Below, in pieces: positions 1-14,900 of a DNA stretch of 64,000 nt. A model generated the notes under the pieces. It saw only the letters and a program-made list of their open reading frames with translations, was not told where the DNA came from and searched no databases. Location: positions 5,334,335-5,398,334 of the forward strand of contig JACBWW010000021.1 of assembly GCA_020086605.1 (NCBI GenBank). Direction: 5' to 3'. The translations under genes and the position numbers were made by a program. Source of the stretch: Lanius collurio. Its lineage: Eukaryota; Chordata; Aves; Passeriformes; Laniidae. Every line of letters starts with the position of its first letter. Positions within the stretch are counted from its first letter, which is position 1.

Positions 1-3000
1 ACCAAAATTTGTATTTTGAACTTTTTTTTTTAATTCCATAGAATTTGAAATGTATGGATGAACACAACCTTTTACTATACTAGTGCTTTTTCCTCTTACC
101 ATGTCCACAATGACAAGAACAAAGAGATAAAATTATTACCTATTGCAGCTAAAATAAAATCAGGCTTTTGTTCAGTTTGGAGAGACATAAATAATTGTTG
201 CAGTGTTGGAACTTCTCAATTCTGACCTGTCTACATACAATGTGACTTAATATTAGCTTTATCAAATTACTGGTTTATGTTCTTTATGGAATATGAATAT
301 GAATGTAAAAAGGAATGTCCTTTACTGAAATAAGGCAAATTCGGTCTTAATATTTAAATATATTTAGAAATTTATTTCAAAATTATGTTATTTATATGAC
401 AAAGGCATACAGTTTTGTATTAGCTTTTTTATTATGACTTTCAAAGAAGAATTAGGATGTATTAATCAGGGTTTTTCAAGGATTTGAAAAAGAACCTGCA
501 GTATTGTGGAGATTGTTTCAGATTGTGTTAGTTTGGGGTTTTTTTAAACCCTAGTGGAATCAGACATCCTAAGCCCTTCCTGATTGTCCTGGAACAGTTT
601 CTGAGACTTTACGGTGCAGTTTATGAGCCTGTTTATGCCTTAATTCAAAGTTTAGAGGTCAGTTAAATCAAGCATTTGTGTTTTCTTCAAACTGTTTCAG
701 AACACAGAATCAAAAATGTCAGTTAGACTGCAGAGAACTATTTCAAAAGATAGAAGAAAATGGTTTAACCCTGATAGAGTCCATTTAGCCTTTAGCAGGA
801 TTCTAAAAGGAATTTAGATTGTCTCATGTATGGTGAGAACTCTGCCAACAGAGGGATAAGTTCTTAGGCCTCTAAGGATAAATCAGCTTTCACTGCGTTC
901 TGAAAATATCCCAAATAGATTATTTAATATTAATTAGGTATTTTCTTGGTTTCCATAAAGTGGCTAGTTAAGAGGGGGTCCTCTAGTAGTTTAGCTTTCA
1001 GTGAAATTCAAGCAATGAGAAAATAAAGTGTTGAGCTGGGATACTAGCTGGCATTAGGTATTGAGAATTAATAATTGCTGAATTGCTTGGAAGGAAAGGT
1101 TATAGATGTGTTGAATGGTGGATGAAGATACACAGCTGTGGCAGGCTGTTGTCAGTACTGCAAAAGGATCTTGCTGTCTTGAATACATTACAGATATATA
1201 TGAAAATAAGTAAAAATGTTGGATATATGGATATATATGTATTACTCAGAAGCAGATGAAGAAGCACTGCAAAGATTTGAAGTAAAGTCAAGAATATGAA
1301 GGTTTGTTTCTGCAGAATGCTAGGTTAGGACAGATGCAGATAGCCATAATTTTTGAGAATTTTGATGCCAGTTTACAATTAGTTACTGGCACCACATGAA
1401 GTGATAAAATTCTTGATGATGTTTTTTGAAACCGTCAGGCTCATAGACTTCATTAACTTCAGTAAATCTTGTCCATTTCCATATACTAGTTCTCTGATTC
1501 TTTGGGCAAGAATGTATCATTGTTAAAGTGAAGAGTATGAGTATACCTGTGTAGCAGATTTTTAATTCATGATTTGCTGTACAGAGTACAAACAAAAATG
1601 TTCATCTTTTTGTGGGCTGGTTCTTAGTGGTACTCTTTGGTTGCTTTGGAAGAAGAGGAACTTGCAGACAATATTCATAACTTTGGCTGTATAGTTTCTC
1701 AATGATCTCTGAATGTTCCTTCCAATTCTTTGACCTGTAACTCAATGACTTGTTTTTGGGGCTCTTCGGAATCACTTCATCATTGGAAACAATGACTCAC
1801 AATTACAATCTTGTACACTTTTGGATCTTCTCTTGCATCTCTCAGATGGTGTCTTTTATTGTACATTGGATTGTCTGTATGTGTTTTAAAACTCATCTTT
1901 ATTGCTAATGATCAGACATGTTCCATGAGCTCTGTACTGTTACAGAGCCTGTCTTTGGACCAGAATCCTGCCATTAGTAATACAGATAACCTAGCTGGGG
2001 ATGTTCCAGAAGAATTTGTTTTTTAAATTTTTACTCTACAGAGAGTGTCCTTGTTTATTTGGTGATCCACTTTGTGCTGAGGGAGTAAGATGTAATAACT
2101 ATGCGAGTACTCTTCTAATGCTCAACTCTCTGCTTTGCACAACCATTAACATATTTTTAAATGAACTGACAGCAGACATTTTTGTTGCAGGGCAGTTGAA
2201 AGTGAGCAGGTATCCTATACTGCCTTGGCTCACTGATACATCATTGTGGACCAGAAAATTGAACCCAGTCCAGCTTGGGATTATTTTGGTATGTAAGCAA
2301 ACAAGGATCTGACCAGACCTTTTCCTTTTTCTTCATACATTGAAGCTGTGGTATTCTCTTCTTGCATCTTTTAGACAGCAGGTCTGGTCTTTTCTCCCAA
2401 TATTGTAGTCAAAGGCCCTTACTGATAATGTTCTCTGCTTTGCAGCATTGATTTGCAGCTTTTTGGGGGCTATACCCAGTTGAAGAGAGGCTTACCAGGA
2501 GTTTCACTTATGTGATACAGCATTTCTTTGCTGCTCATGTGCAGTGTTTCTTCCCTGTTCCAGTCTATCAGTATCATCCCAAGCTAGAGTAGTGTGTAAA
2601 TGGGATGTGTATGGGCTGACATCGAAGCCCATTTTGCTTTGAACTTGATCTCACCTTCTGAAACTGAAAGGCTTTGTCATTCTTTTTGGGTGTTCACTGA
2701 AGCATACAAGTCCTGATCTATTTAATATTCAAATAAGTTGCATTTTTTTTCTACCAATGACTTTATGGTATATAGTAGCAAAATATGCTCTGAATGACTT
2801 CTGTTGCATTTAACTATGTAAACTGAGTCTTGGCCAAAGGAATTTATTAGCTGCTTTGCTCTCTGGTAGGTAAGCTTCTTTTTGCTCCAAAATACTTTTG
2901 AGAGGAGGAAAGCACATAATGGAAGTACATATGTTTATTGAGCCTTGATCCTGAGGGTGGAGCAGCTACAGTTCCAGTTCATTCACTCCTTGTTCTTTGG

Positions 3001-6000
3001 TATCATGTCTTGTCTTCAAGGATGCTCTAGTCAAGCTGCTGAGACATCTGCTGCTTTTGATTTTACTGCTTTTGACTTCATCTTCAGTTCTAGATTATAG
3101 CAAGTTTATCCATCAGGATATGTGATGAGCTTTCCTTTTGCCATGATGAGCATCTAATGTTCCTCCAAACTCAGCCTTCTGTTTACAGTGGATATGCCTT
3201 GATTGAATCTCTCATTTTCTAGCCTGCAAGCAACATAATAGATAAAGCTTACCTCACTCAAGGATCAGTCACTGATACAACTTCCTAGTTTTAAGAGTTT
3301 GGTTTTGGTGAATGCAAGCTGTTCTTGATTTACAGCACTTTCTTTTTCTTAATAATCAAATTTTCTGAGGTTAATTAATTTTGACCAGTTTTTTGTTCTC
3401 TTGACTTTTAGTACTCAAACAGTCACAGGTCTCGTGATAGTGAGCTTCTGCAGCCATCGTAGTGTTGCTAATAATGGCAAGGATAATGTCATCCAGTGTC
3501 TCTTGTGCATATTTTGTGACTGAGCATCTGCACTCTCAGTACTCTAAAGTCTTGTTCTTTTTGCTGCTTTTTTCCTTTGGACAGAAGCTGTGTTCCTTCT
3601 TGATTGCTGCTGTTCAGCTTCAAGCATCACTTACCTACTACAGGTTTTTTCTTGCAGGACTCAATTCTGTTTTGACACAGCAGCATTCAAAAAAGCATAG
3701 TGGATTTGTGTTTTCATTGTGAACATGCTGTTCATTTCAGAGGAAGTTGAATCCGTGTTTCACTTTCATTCAGGTTTCCAACAACAAGAAGAATGGAATG
3801 TGATTGCAGGTTTTTGTGGCTTTCAGAAACATTCTCTAAGAATTTCTCAGTAATTACACTAGATAGACACTTGGATTTGAAGTTATATGAATTATACATC
3901 TTTTGAATGCTTATTTTGAGTATTATCCCTCTGTTCCTTTGCAGCTTTGCTACAGAAATTAAGATTCCAAAGTTGTATTTTAAAAATTTATGGACTACTT
4001 ACAGATATGAGAGATTTGTGGAAATGGTTCATGTAGAACCCATTGGCCTTGTGACATCCTATTTCCATTTCTGTAAGGATCTCGGAAAAGTTACTTTTGT
4101 GGAAAACTCATAAAACCACTTCTAAATCGTGCAAATAAACCTACCTTACTGTTAAATCTGTCTTATGGTCCCAACAATTGACATGACTAATGCAAAATAT
4201 TGGACCATATCTGCAAGGACAAAACATGAATATGCCTGATATAACCAGTTTAGCTTATGGTCAAAGAATTAAGATTTCATTTGTATGTACATTAACTTAT
4301 CTCCCTTTTCTTATTTTTAGGACATTGAGTGTCATTGCTTGACTAGCCAGTTATGTCTTATCTTTGCTTTGAAAGTCTTACAGACAATGTAAATGTTTGT
4401 TTCTGTTATTCTGTTACGTGTAACTGTGCAGTATTTAAGGTTATATCTGTCAAAATAGGGAAGTTCTGCTAAAAAGTGGGATTCATTAAAAAAAAAATGT
4501 CAACACCTGAGAATCCCAAACCCAATGACCTTTTCATTCTTTTGGGTGTGAACAGATTTAGATTTATTAATGCTGGGTGTGATTCAGTTGAGTGTCTGGA
4601 AGATACCTCAAGTCACTTAAAGGTGATTTCTAGAAATTCTTGAAGCTACAGTTATTACAGAAAAGGTTGCTTTTGGTTAGGTGTGGACAAAAGAGAAATA
4701 TTTGGCAAAAGATTCCAGCTGAGTTTGTTCTGCTTACCCAAAGAGCCTGTGGTTGTAAGAAAGCATGAAAGATTGCTGGGAAGACAGTGGCTCCTGATTT
4801 GAGCTCTGTGTGTGGGCAAATATATAGAATTTTGTTATGTGAGAGCAGGGCAAGCAATGAGACTGAATTTCAGTAGAGTACTCCTAGTTGTCCTTAACTG
4901 CATTTTAGAGTGTAGTTTTTGTTACTGACTCTAGGTCCCTTCCATTAGTCCTAGGTGGCTCTCTACTTCTCGACTAAAGTTTCAGATCAAACTGAATTTA
5001 GACTTCACAGTGTCTAAATTATTGTTCCTACTTGACTTTTACTCTGAATATCTTTGGTTTTATGGTTGATCCATTCTATTGACTATCTCAAGGTGAAATT
5101 TTGTGCTGAGGTCCTCCTTTTTTATAGGCAATTTTTCAAAAGAATTGACAATTAAAGGGCATATTTTCATTGTTCTTAACTAGAACTACTTGTAGAGTGA
5201 AGAATCTTTGGAGGATTCTAGAAAGGTTTCAGAGTTGCTCAAAATTGTTGGACCAACAGGCTGTACAAACTGGAGGCAGTCAAAATCTTTGTTTTATTTT
5301 CATAATATTCTTTCCAGAAGCACTGTAACTTGACAGATGTAAGAAAGTATTGCCTTTGTTGATGTTGAGACCTATGGGATCTAAGACTTCTTGTAGCATA
5401 AAAGTGTTGGGAACATCACAAGGTGATAATTTTCTATGGTTTAGTGTCTATTCTTGCAACTTCTGCTAATTACAAATTAGAAGGAACTACTTTCTGAAAG
5501 TATTCCTAAAGAAAATTAAGGTTGAGAGTATACAGCATGAATCTGAGGTAAACCATAATAACAAAGTGGTGGTTACTACAAAATGTTACAAACTCTGCTC
5601 GTTTCCAAACCAGCATAAATTAGCCAGTTGTAATCCATTCTATCAGCTATGAAACATGAACACACAAATATCTCAAATGTGATCATGTAAAGTAACATTT
5701 ATAATGGATTTAAAGTAATCTATAGATATTGGATCCAATTCACATCCATTTAATTTTGTGGCAAAACTTTAATTTATTGAGACAAGAAGAACTGTTTTGT
5801 CCTTAGATACACAATACCTGATATATTTGTGTCTTAATTGTTCTGGTCTTTCAGGAGTGACTGTTTTATGGCAAATGTCTATTTCCAACATATTTGTTTT
5901 AAGTTCTTGCATAGAAATCATTAAAGCAGTAAAGCTAAGCTAAGTGTTTGGTGTTGCATCATCTTTTACTAGTGTGACTACTCATTATTAAATACCTCAG

Positions 6001-9000
6001 AGTATTTAAGTCCTGACCCAAAAAAATGTGTTTTCATTTGATTTATCCTGATTTTTTCTCTGTTAATTAGAAGAGCATTTTTACAGTGCTACTGCAACCA
6101 ACCCTTTTTTGTAGATATTATTGCCCTCTATTGTTGCAGATTAAGTAACAATATGTAATTGTTTATGCTACAGTTTAAGATGCTGGTTAGCTCCTAGCAC
6201 ATTAGTTTTAGAAGGTATTCATAATGTGCTGAAACTATGTGCTTAAATTCTTTAAAAGGTGTGAGTTTAAGAAAGTACATGTGGTTGATCAATCTAATAT
6301 TCGTATACAGTTTTCAGAAAATTTAAGTGGTGAAGCTGTTTTTTATGTCAAGTATTTTGTACCCTGTAGACAACCATTAAGACTTGCTGAGGTTGTGAAT
6401 AATTTAATTTATGATTAATAACGTTATCTAAATATAATAGAGGTGGCAACATACTTCAGCAGATTAAATTTGCTTTAATGCAGCATCAACAAAGAAGATA
6501 CAGGCATAAGCAATTTTGAGGGCTTTGGTTCTGCTTTTTTCTATAAGAAACCTTTGAAAGGTTAGATTTTGTTAGAACTGATGACTTAAGAAGTTTTGTA
6601 GGAGATACTTCTTGCTATCTATGCGATAACATTTTCTTATAGAAACACAGAAAATCAATTTTAGTGATGTTGTGATAAGCTGTTTAATTACTGTGGTTTT
6701 AAAAGTCAATAAATTTAAATAATTTATAGCTCATCCTATGTATGGACTGTGCCTGTAAAGGTATTTTGCAGGAAGTATCCCCTCCAGATAGCTGGAGGTC
6801 AGCTGCAATGTTTTACAGTTGTCCTAAAGTAAACTACAGCTCTGGGTATTTGGGTTATGGTAAACAAGTAAAAGATAACTGAGCTGATACTGTGGAATTT
6901 TTTTGTCAGGTAGCTTTATGCACTATATTTAACATTTCAGATCTTAAAATACTTCAGTTAAGGTTTAAAAGGCCTTTCTGGTGAGGAGATCATTCCTCAG
7001 GTAGAATTAGAATAAAAGTAATGCTCACTGTCTTAAGAATGTTGCTTGCTGGTTTTCCTGAGGTAAGATAAGTGGAAAAGGTTACGTAAAACAAGTTTAT
7101 CTTATAATTTCTGTACATTCAGCTAAACACTTTAAAATTCTGAAGTATGTTTAAGCTCAGCCTAAGTATCAATTAAAAATTGGATTCAGATTACCAGATT
7201 GCTTTCTAACTGTAAGTATTTTCATCCTTATCTCTATTTCAACCATACAGTGTTTTAAAACATTGAATCTTAATTTGTTATCCACACTGAAATCTCCAAT
7301 AGAGAGAGAGAAGCGAACTTGGGGGTAATATTTTGTCCTTTCTACACACAGTCTAAGAGTATGTCTGAACTTTGTATCTAGTGTGAAGATCTTAGACAAT
7401 TCTTTTTTAACTAGATATGTATTACTGATCATGGTGTTCAGACAATCTGCATGGTGTAAAAATCCAGCTCTCTGTGTTTTGCTGCAGAAAGCTGGGCAGT
7501 GTCAGGGGCATACCTTTGGTGGGGCTGCCCCCCCAGAGATGTGCAGTTTTTAGTCAGTCCCTTTGGTTGAGTTGAATGCCAGACTCCAATGAAGGAATAG
7601 TTTGCTTTCCTTGTGTATCTTCATATTCAGGGAACCTGAATATTGGTAACTGCAAGATCTGAAATAATGTTGATTCTGAACTGTAATTTTTTTGAAGCCT
7701 ATCAGAAATCTAAATGATCTCACAGTACATATTAACATTCTTTGAAAATATAATCTTTGGATTCTGATCTTACTGATTTTTTTTTTTAAGAAGCTGCCTT
7801 TCAGAAAGGGCAGTCTTGTTACCGAAATCCCAGATGGTAAGAGTGGGAAAGTCCTCAGACCTAGGAAAGGTTTGTCTCATAACACTGCTTGCCAGCTTTC
7901 CAAAATGCAAAGGTTTTGGTGAGTTTCTGTAACAGAAACAACGGTTTTGTAGAAATGAGAAGGCCATTCACTTTCACTCCAAAGTGTTAAGCTATGGCTT
8001 GTGCAGCTCCCTTGGAGTAGTCTTATTGTAAACCCTGATTTCGGATAGACTCTTTCACAGCCAGCTCATTAATATACCCCATACTTGGTGGTCAGGGCAT
8101 GATCCTGGACTCATTAAACAGAAGTCAGATTTTGCATTCTCGCTGTTCACTGACATCCTCTTTTCTGTATAATACAGCTGTTGATATTCTTGCATTCTCC
8201 TGTATTTTTGATGCCTGAATTTTTAGTTTTCTTACACTGTAACCAGTCCTATTTGCACATAGAGTACTAAGAGTACTTTTAGTTGCTAGTACTGGATAAA
8301 AGACTTTTCTTTTTCAGCTACTGACATACTAACCAAATGAATTATTGAAATATTGTATGATTTTTCTTTTTATTGTGATATTTTAGTGCATCACAATCAC
8401 TAGGGTCTGCTGATTCATCTGCAGTTCTCAGCAGAGGCAAATTATTTCATTGGAGAACTGTTCTATCTCAAGGAACTTACTGTTGTGCTTAGCAGTCTGA
8501 AAGATCACTGTTGTTTGTGGGTAATTGTTCTGGTGATTGTTGCATGACTACATGTATCTATAGGTATATATTTCTTTTCTTCCTCCACCACTTACTTCTT
8601 CCCCCCTTTCTGTGTTGTTACAAAAATGAGTGAGAATAAGGGACTGGCTTTGGATGAAGGTGGAATTTTGGTTGCTAGAAGATGAGGAAGATTGCAATGA
8701 ATTTGTTTTATATGTTAAGGGTATATTTATCCTTTGAGGAGTTTCTTGATGTGAATTTTGTCTCTGTGTGTATATACATGTGTGTAATCAATCTGGGTTT
8801 TTCAGTGTGGAAACATTGCTCTTTGTGGGATAATTAGGTATTATCCTTTTAAATAAAACCTTTTTTTTTTTTTTGATTTTGTATATCTATTCAAAACTTC
8901 CAACGTAAAGCACAATACTGTGCCTGTTAGCTCTGCAACTAGATCTTGCCCTCAAGCTGCTTGTTGAAAAATGGCAGCTAGAGGTCATAGGTGTATACAC

Positions 9001-10755
9001 TGTTTGATGAAGAATTGACTAGATTTTCATATATAAACAATTCTAAATATTGAACTAGTATTTATATGACTGTAAAACTGAAGTCTTTCTCTGGAATAGA
9101 TAAAGAAATTAGGAACAATTATGGCAAACCAGTTATGTCAGCCACAGCTGGCTTTTGTGCTGGAAATTAGTCTTGAGTTTTCCCTCCAATGTTACTGCCT
9201 TTTTCTTTCTAGACATCTGAGAGAGAAGAACTTGGATAGATAAACTGTGTATTCAGTAATGTCATCTACACTTTAGGTAGTCCACTAAATGAGAAAATAA
9301 ACCCCAAAGCATAACATTTCTGTCTGACGAAAGTAGCAGATATAGGTTGTAATTTGTTAAAGAGGTTGGCCTATCTCTTGAGTCCATTCCTTACACTGAT
9401 TTTTCATTCATAGTAACAGGATGAAAAGATTCTTATGATTTACCCCAGTGACCAGTAAGGTCTCACCACTGAAGGATATCCCAACAGGCTCTTATTCCTG
9501 CTCAAATTGTTCCTCTGACCTAGAGTAGAAGTAGGAAGTGAAATATTCTTGAATTAGTTTATATAAATGAAAGTAAAACTTGAAAAGAGATTTATGAATG
9601 TTTGTAGCTCCTTTTCCAGAATAACCATTTTCTGTAGAACTCAATATCATTTATCATATAAATGAATCACTTGAATTGTTTTGAATTTCTGTAGAACATA
9701 AGTAGGTTTTCAGCTTGAAAATATGTCAAAAAACCTGGTAGCAAAGAATGGGTTCTTCCTTTTAACAGTTCTGAACTGCTTGTTGCTTACATAACTTAAA
9801 TGGCTTTAGCCAAAAATTGTTTCAAACTACTCTTTAAAACCACTTGAAGAAATAAAATAAAAATGCATTTTGATTAATGAGCTATTTGGTGATAACTATT
9901 TCTCACAGCTTTTTTCTGCCTGTTACTGTTCAGAGACTACTTTCAATTTAAATTTTAAAAGTTCATTTGGGAGACTTTGCTCCTAATTTCACTTTCTATA
10001 TAGAATTTGTCTGAAATCAGACACATTATTGTTCTTCCAGCTTCCCCTTTCCTCTCCCCATCACCTTCTTTTGTCTGTCGCCATCATCATTTTAGGGTAA
10101 TTCAATCTGCTTATCATTCTGAAAAAATTTGGATTGATTAAAAATTATATTAAGCTTTTACCAGATTTAATCTTTACAGATCTTTACAGGAAAAATTTAA
10201 CTTCTCTGTTTCTGGATTTCCTCTTTATAAACACATGGTTTTACTCTGAAATTTAACTTAAAATGCTACTTCACAGATTCAGTTTTTCAGTGAATCCAGA
10301 TTGTGATTGCTCTAAATAAATTTTAGATTTGTTAATTTAGATTTCAAGCTGTTGGCTTTATTCTCATGAGCATTGCAGAGTCAGTTGGTGGTATAAAGCA
10401 ATTTTGTCTGCATCTGTGTCAAAGAGGCTGTGCAGGTTAGAGGAACTATAGGTATTGTTTTGGGAAATTCTGTGTCACACGAAGGCAACCTTCCTTTCCT
10501 GAGCTGAAATGCAAGAAGGAGAGTACTAACTGACTGCTAAATACACAGCTGAATTTGTAAATAGATAAGAAAAATGCAGCTCTTAATTAAATTCTGCCTT
10601 TCTTGCTATGAAGCCTCATGACAAATCCCAAAGAGGAAATCTTCAATACCCCTCTGAGTGTCACTTTGTAGAGTATAGCCATGCATTGCTTTATTTCATT
10701 TATAACGTAAAAATATAAAAATTGTATCTAAAAATAACTTGTTTGGGTTTTTCAG
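1..10755 (+). other. ZNF280D: probable ZNF280D intron, no exon recognised
   Basis: This AT-rich stretch lies upstream of the last ZNF280D exon. The open frames in it are short, lack plausible splice-site framing, and give no protein I recognise. I infer that it is intron because the exon at 10756 begins with a good acceptor and a split codon, so at least one upstream exon must exist. A T14 run lies at 8861-8874. No tRNA, snoRNA or clear transposon was seen. A small exon could have been missed. Confidence 0.55.
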
Positions 10756-11392
10756 CAAACAAGAGAATGACTCTTCAGATGAAACAAAAGAATGCAGTAG
10801 AAATCAAACTAAAAAAGTTGCATCTGTTGAAAAGAGTGAAGAAGACTCCTCACTGTCAAATGCAGAAAATATTCCTAGTTTGGAACTCCCTGGCAACAGC
10901 TCAAAGAATTCTTTGCGTCAGGAAAGAGAATTCTGTGATTCAGCCAATAAGAAACAGTTAGTAGATGAGAGACAAAAATGTATTCATGATGAAAGTGAGA
11001 TGAAAACGTGCCAAAGTTCAGATGAGGTTGTCCTGAATGAGCAGACTAAAGTGAGTACCTTGGATGAAACTACACTTTCGGCAATGAACGTGAGGGGCTT
11101 AAAGCTGACGTTGGGTGAAGATGTCAGTTTTGAGCAATTCTTGAGAAAGAGGGATGAACTCGAATCTGTTAGTTCAGACATAAGTGAACAAGGCAGTATT
11201 CATTTGGAACCTTTAACTCCATCAGAAGTACTGGAGCATGAGGCTACTGAAATTCTCCAAAAAGGTAATGTCACACCTTCATCAAAGAAAGCAGGACAGC
11301 CTGCTGAACAAACAGATGAGACTTCAAGAGAAAGCAATCCCAGCAGAATGGAAACAACTGTAAACAAGACAGATGAAAATGAAGCAAGCTGA
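10756..11392 (+). CDS. ZNF280D: ZNF280D last coding exon (C-terminal tail)
   Basis: This is the terminal coding exon of a ZNF280D-like zinc-finger protein (suppressor of hairy wing homologue 4), a nuclear C2H2 protein of poorly known function. The acceptor is a pyrimidine run ending in AG at 10754-10755. The first base completes a split codon, then 211 codons run to TGA at 11390-11392. The encoded tail is rich in Ser, Glu and Lys, looks disordered, and its few cysteines are not in C2H2 pairs, so no finger lies here. The diagnostic segment is LRKRDELESVSSDISEQGS followed by a HLEPLTPSEVLEHEATE motif, which I recall from the ZNF280D C-terminus. Position and orientation beside MNS1 and TEX9 match the conserved vertebrate gene order. 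The zinc-finger exons are outside the window or were not recognised. Open frames on the opposite strand here are shadows. Confidence 0.78.
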
Positions 11393-11995
11393 AATTGTGT
11401 TAATTTTATTGTTTGTTTTAAACTGTGGTAAGGACACCATGGACCATTTCTGAGTGTGCTCATGGATGCTTAATAAGTTTAAAAGGGAGAAGAGAAAGAG
11501 ACACCAAAGGGAAGTTTGCATATGGAGATAGCATGTAGTGTATGTATGACTGAATTCATTAGGCTTCAAAAAGGTAACGCGTTCCAATATATCTTCCTGT
11601 CTCTTGGATGTGATATATTATTAGATTGATACTTGAAAAGAGGGATAAATTCTAATTTTTTTATAGTTAACTAGCCCGGGATAAGATGATTTGTTCACCC
11701 AAAAAGTATTTTTCTAAATTCTTCAGTGTGAATATCATTGAACTGGGGATTGAGTAGGAATTAACTTCTGATGCTGATCTGGAGCACACTTGTAATGAAG
11801 GTTATTGGTCTGCTGATAGCTTAGGTAAATATAAACCTTGGGACTTGGCATCACATTCCTGTCTGTAAAAGCACGTAAACAGAAGTATATTAATTTGTGC
11901 ACCTCTGTACAGGTGTAATTCTGCCAGGCTGTAAACTTACCTTAATAAACTTTCAGTGAAAGTGAAATTATTACAATAAAAATATATATTTGTGG
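11393..11995 (+). other. ZNF280D: ZNF280D 3' UTR, proximal part
   Basis: Non-coding sequence directly after the ZNF280D stop codon. AATAAA hexamers occur at 11944-11949 and 11975-11980; the second is followed by a T/G-rich stretch, as expected of a poly(A) site. Further hexamers, for example at 12959-12964 and near 15055, mean the transcript could run several kb longer. The end given is an inference. Confidence 0.5.
11975..11980 (+). terminator. candidate ZNF280D poly(A) signal
   Basis: AATAAA about 580 bases after the stop codon, followed within about 15-30 bases by a TTTGTGGGG-type downstream element. A second hexamer lies 31 bases upstream. Later hexamers are possible alternatives. Confidence 0.4.
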
Positions 11996-14900
11996 GGTTT
12001 TCACTGTGCAGGCTGTGCAGAAATACCGAACCTAACTGTATAAAGTAGGACATAATGCTGAAAGTACTGTAGCTGTTAGGCTTTTACTATTGGTTTAATT
12101 ATTCTTAGCTGTAGACCCATAGGAATGGTCTGTAAGTCACACCAAAGTATGGTTTAATGCAAAAATGGTTTTAAGCAAAAATTAGGGAAACTCCAAACTG
12201 GAAACACCACCTGGCATGTGTTCTGCAGCTGCTACTGGCCAACTTAAAAAGAGAACACAAGCGCATATAAAGTAGAATTGTACAGTTCAATATCAGGACT
12301 TTTTGTAGTCTAAGTTATGTACAGAAAGATGGCTGCTGGTTTTGATTTGGTTTTTTGGTCTTGGGGGTTATTTTTATTTTCTAGTTAGCTAGATTTAGGA
12401 ATGCATATGATTAACAGTAGCTTGCTCTTTTGGTTTCATTGCTCCATTTCAAACATTCAGAATGTGCTTTTGACTTACAGTTTTGTTTTTAATGAATGTT
12501 AAATGTTTTGAACAGCTGTTAAAACACTGCTGTAAATTATTACTTTTTGAGTAAATATTTGCAACAAAAATTTGTCTTTGTGTATAATTTTATGCTCAGC
12601 TGGAAACTTTGGGCATAGCTTTCTCCCATTTTTTAGAAGGATTTAGTGGCAGTTCCCAAAAAATAAATAACGCCAATATTGTGAATTTGAGATGTATGTT
12701 TCATTGGGGATTTTTGTTAGTAAGGTTTGTTTGGTTTTTTTTAGAATTAAATGAGCAAGTGCCTATGCGTAAACATTTTTTGTACCTATGTATTGTGATA
12801 TGATGTGCTAGCCTTTCCAGACTATACAGATATTTTTGTGGCCCGTCAGCCTGCAACTGAAGTTTCCTCTGTCCTCTTAAGTTCACTGAGCTCAGCTGCT
12901 AAGTGAGTCTAACAGTATTAAAACCCAGAGACCATCCAGCTTACTAATGGAGCCTCTAAATAAACCAGATCTCAACAGCCTCAAAAGTTCCTTCAAGCTC
13001 TAAAGAGATGTATGGTTTAAATTTTGGACTGCATCTTCATTGTCATCCATGCAGGTGTAGAAGACTTTTAAAAAAGAAAAAGAGGAACAGTTTACATACA
13101 CACAGCTCTTTGAGATCTGCCACGTGAAGAACTTCAAATACCACGACACATGAAAAAGCTGGCAAGAATAAGTTGCATTATTCTTTTGTTTTTTAAAGAT
13201 TTTAGTGAAATCATTAAATAGTGCTTTGGTTAACCAGTCTGATGTCTTCATGCTTTTACACATGGAAGATTACTCATCATGATGCTTTATTTTATGCAGT
13301 TTAAAGCACTTTATCAGCTACAAAATTGGATGTGTATGTTACCAAGAGAGTTCCTGAATGCATCTGGGTTGAAAGCCAGGGAAATCTGTAGTATTTTTAC
13401 TGTCTGGTTGATGATCTTCCATGCAAATTATATATTTTGAATAACACTCTGATATGTGGTGTTAGAAAACATTAAGTTCAACTGGAACCAGTTGCAATGC
13501 TTGTGATTTCCTCACATTTGTCTTTCATTATGCAATTGAATTTTTTAAACATTTACCATTTTAATAAGAATTTGGAAGGATTTGGCCACATGGTGTTGAG
13601 AAAAGGTGGAAAATGGAACTCAAAAATCTGCATATTTGGCAGAATTATATCTTGATCATCTCAGATGCTTATTATATAAAGCATTGTTTGTTTCAAACCA
13701 TGTTGATAATGCTTATGCAAAGGGTAGTGTTAGGTACAAACCACTCAAGTATCTTCTGGTCCTTCTGAAGGAAGAGGTGAAAGAACTTGTTCTAGCAAGA
13801 GATTCAAATACCTTCCTTGCTTATGAAAAGCTATATAATGAAAACAGTGGCGTGGTATTTTTGTGAAGAGAAAAACTAAAATTCATTACTATTTTTCCTA
13901 TATATAGTAATTGATTTGTTCCCTAAACACTGTAGGAAACTGCACAAGTACAAGGATTAATTTCTATCATGTTATTTGGGAGGTTTTTCCAGAGAGAAGT
14001 TAAATTGACACTTTTGGCAAAAGCTGCTCTGGTGGATCAAGCTTCATTAATGCATTTTCAGTTAATTGAACATAACTTCACCTGATTCAGTTTGGTGTTT
14101 GAGTCATTTTAAAGTTGTTTTCCCATCCAGCCATCAGTAGTTCTTACACTGTAGCACCTCTATTTTTGTACTGGGGAAGACATTTCACCTCCAGTTTTCA
14201 TTGCCTTACCAGAAAACAGTCACTGAATTCTTGGTGTACGTAGTACAATCACCCTTTCCCCTCAGCTCAAGAGCTTGATCATACTTGCTTGAACTATCAT
14301 TGCAGATTGTTTATATAGTGCTTATTTTTAGGGAAGTTGTGTGCCATGTACATGCTGTCTGTATTATTGACATTTAATGGATGTCAGCAGTCCTCCTGAG
14401 GATCAGTGAACGTTCAGTCACTTGGATCTTCCTCAAGTGCAACCAGTGTCAGTTTACATTGTGCTGCTTGGGAGAGAAGCTTTGGTTGACCTGTGGTTCA
14501 GATTTTGCTAAATGGAATGGCTGAGTAAACACAGGAAAATAAAAAAAATCCAGTTGTAGCATGTACTGAATACTAAGTATTGAGTGATATATTTTAAACA
14601 AGAAAGTTTTTATAACAATGTACATCTATTTTTCTTTTCCTGGGGCAGAGAGAGAACCATGGACAATACACGTTAAGTCTCTTTTCTGTGGTGCTTTGCT
14701 TCTAGAAGGAATCAGAAACTAAAGGTCAGGTTAAAGAATCTTGAGTAATGCTTGTATTCTGCAAAACCTTAAATAAAAGATCTTAAAGCTTTTCTGCAGG
14801 CATTAAGCCTTGTTATTTGTGCTGGTGTGCAGAAAGCAGTTATTTTTTTATATTGTTGGATATAAAAATATGCCACTGAAGACTGTGACCATAGACTGTC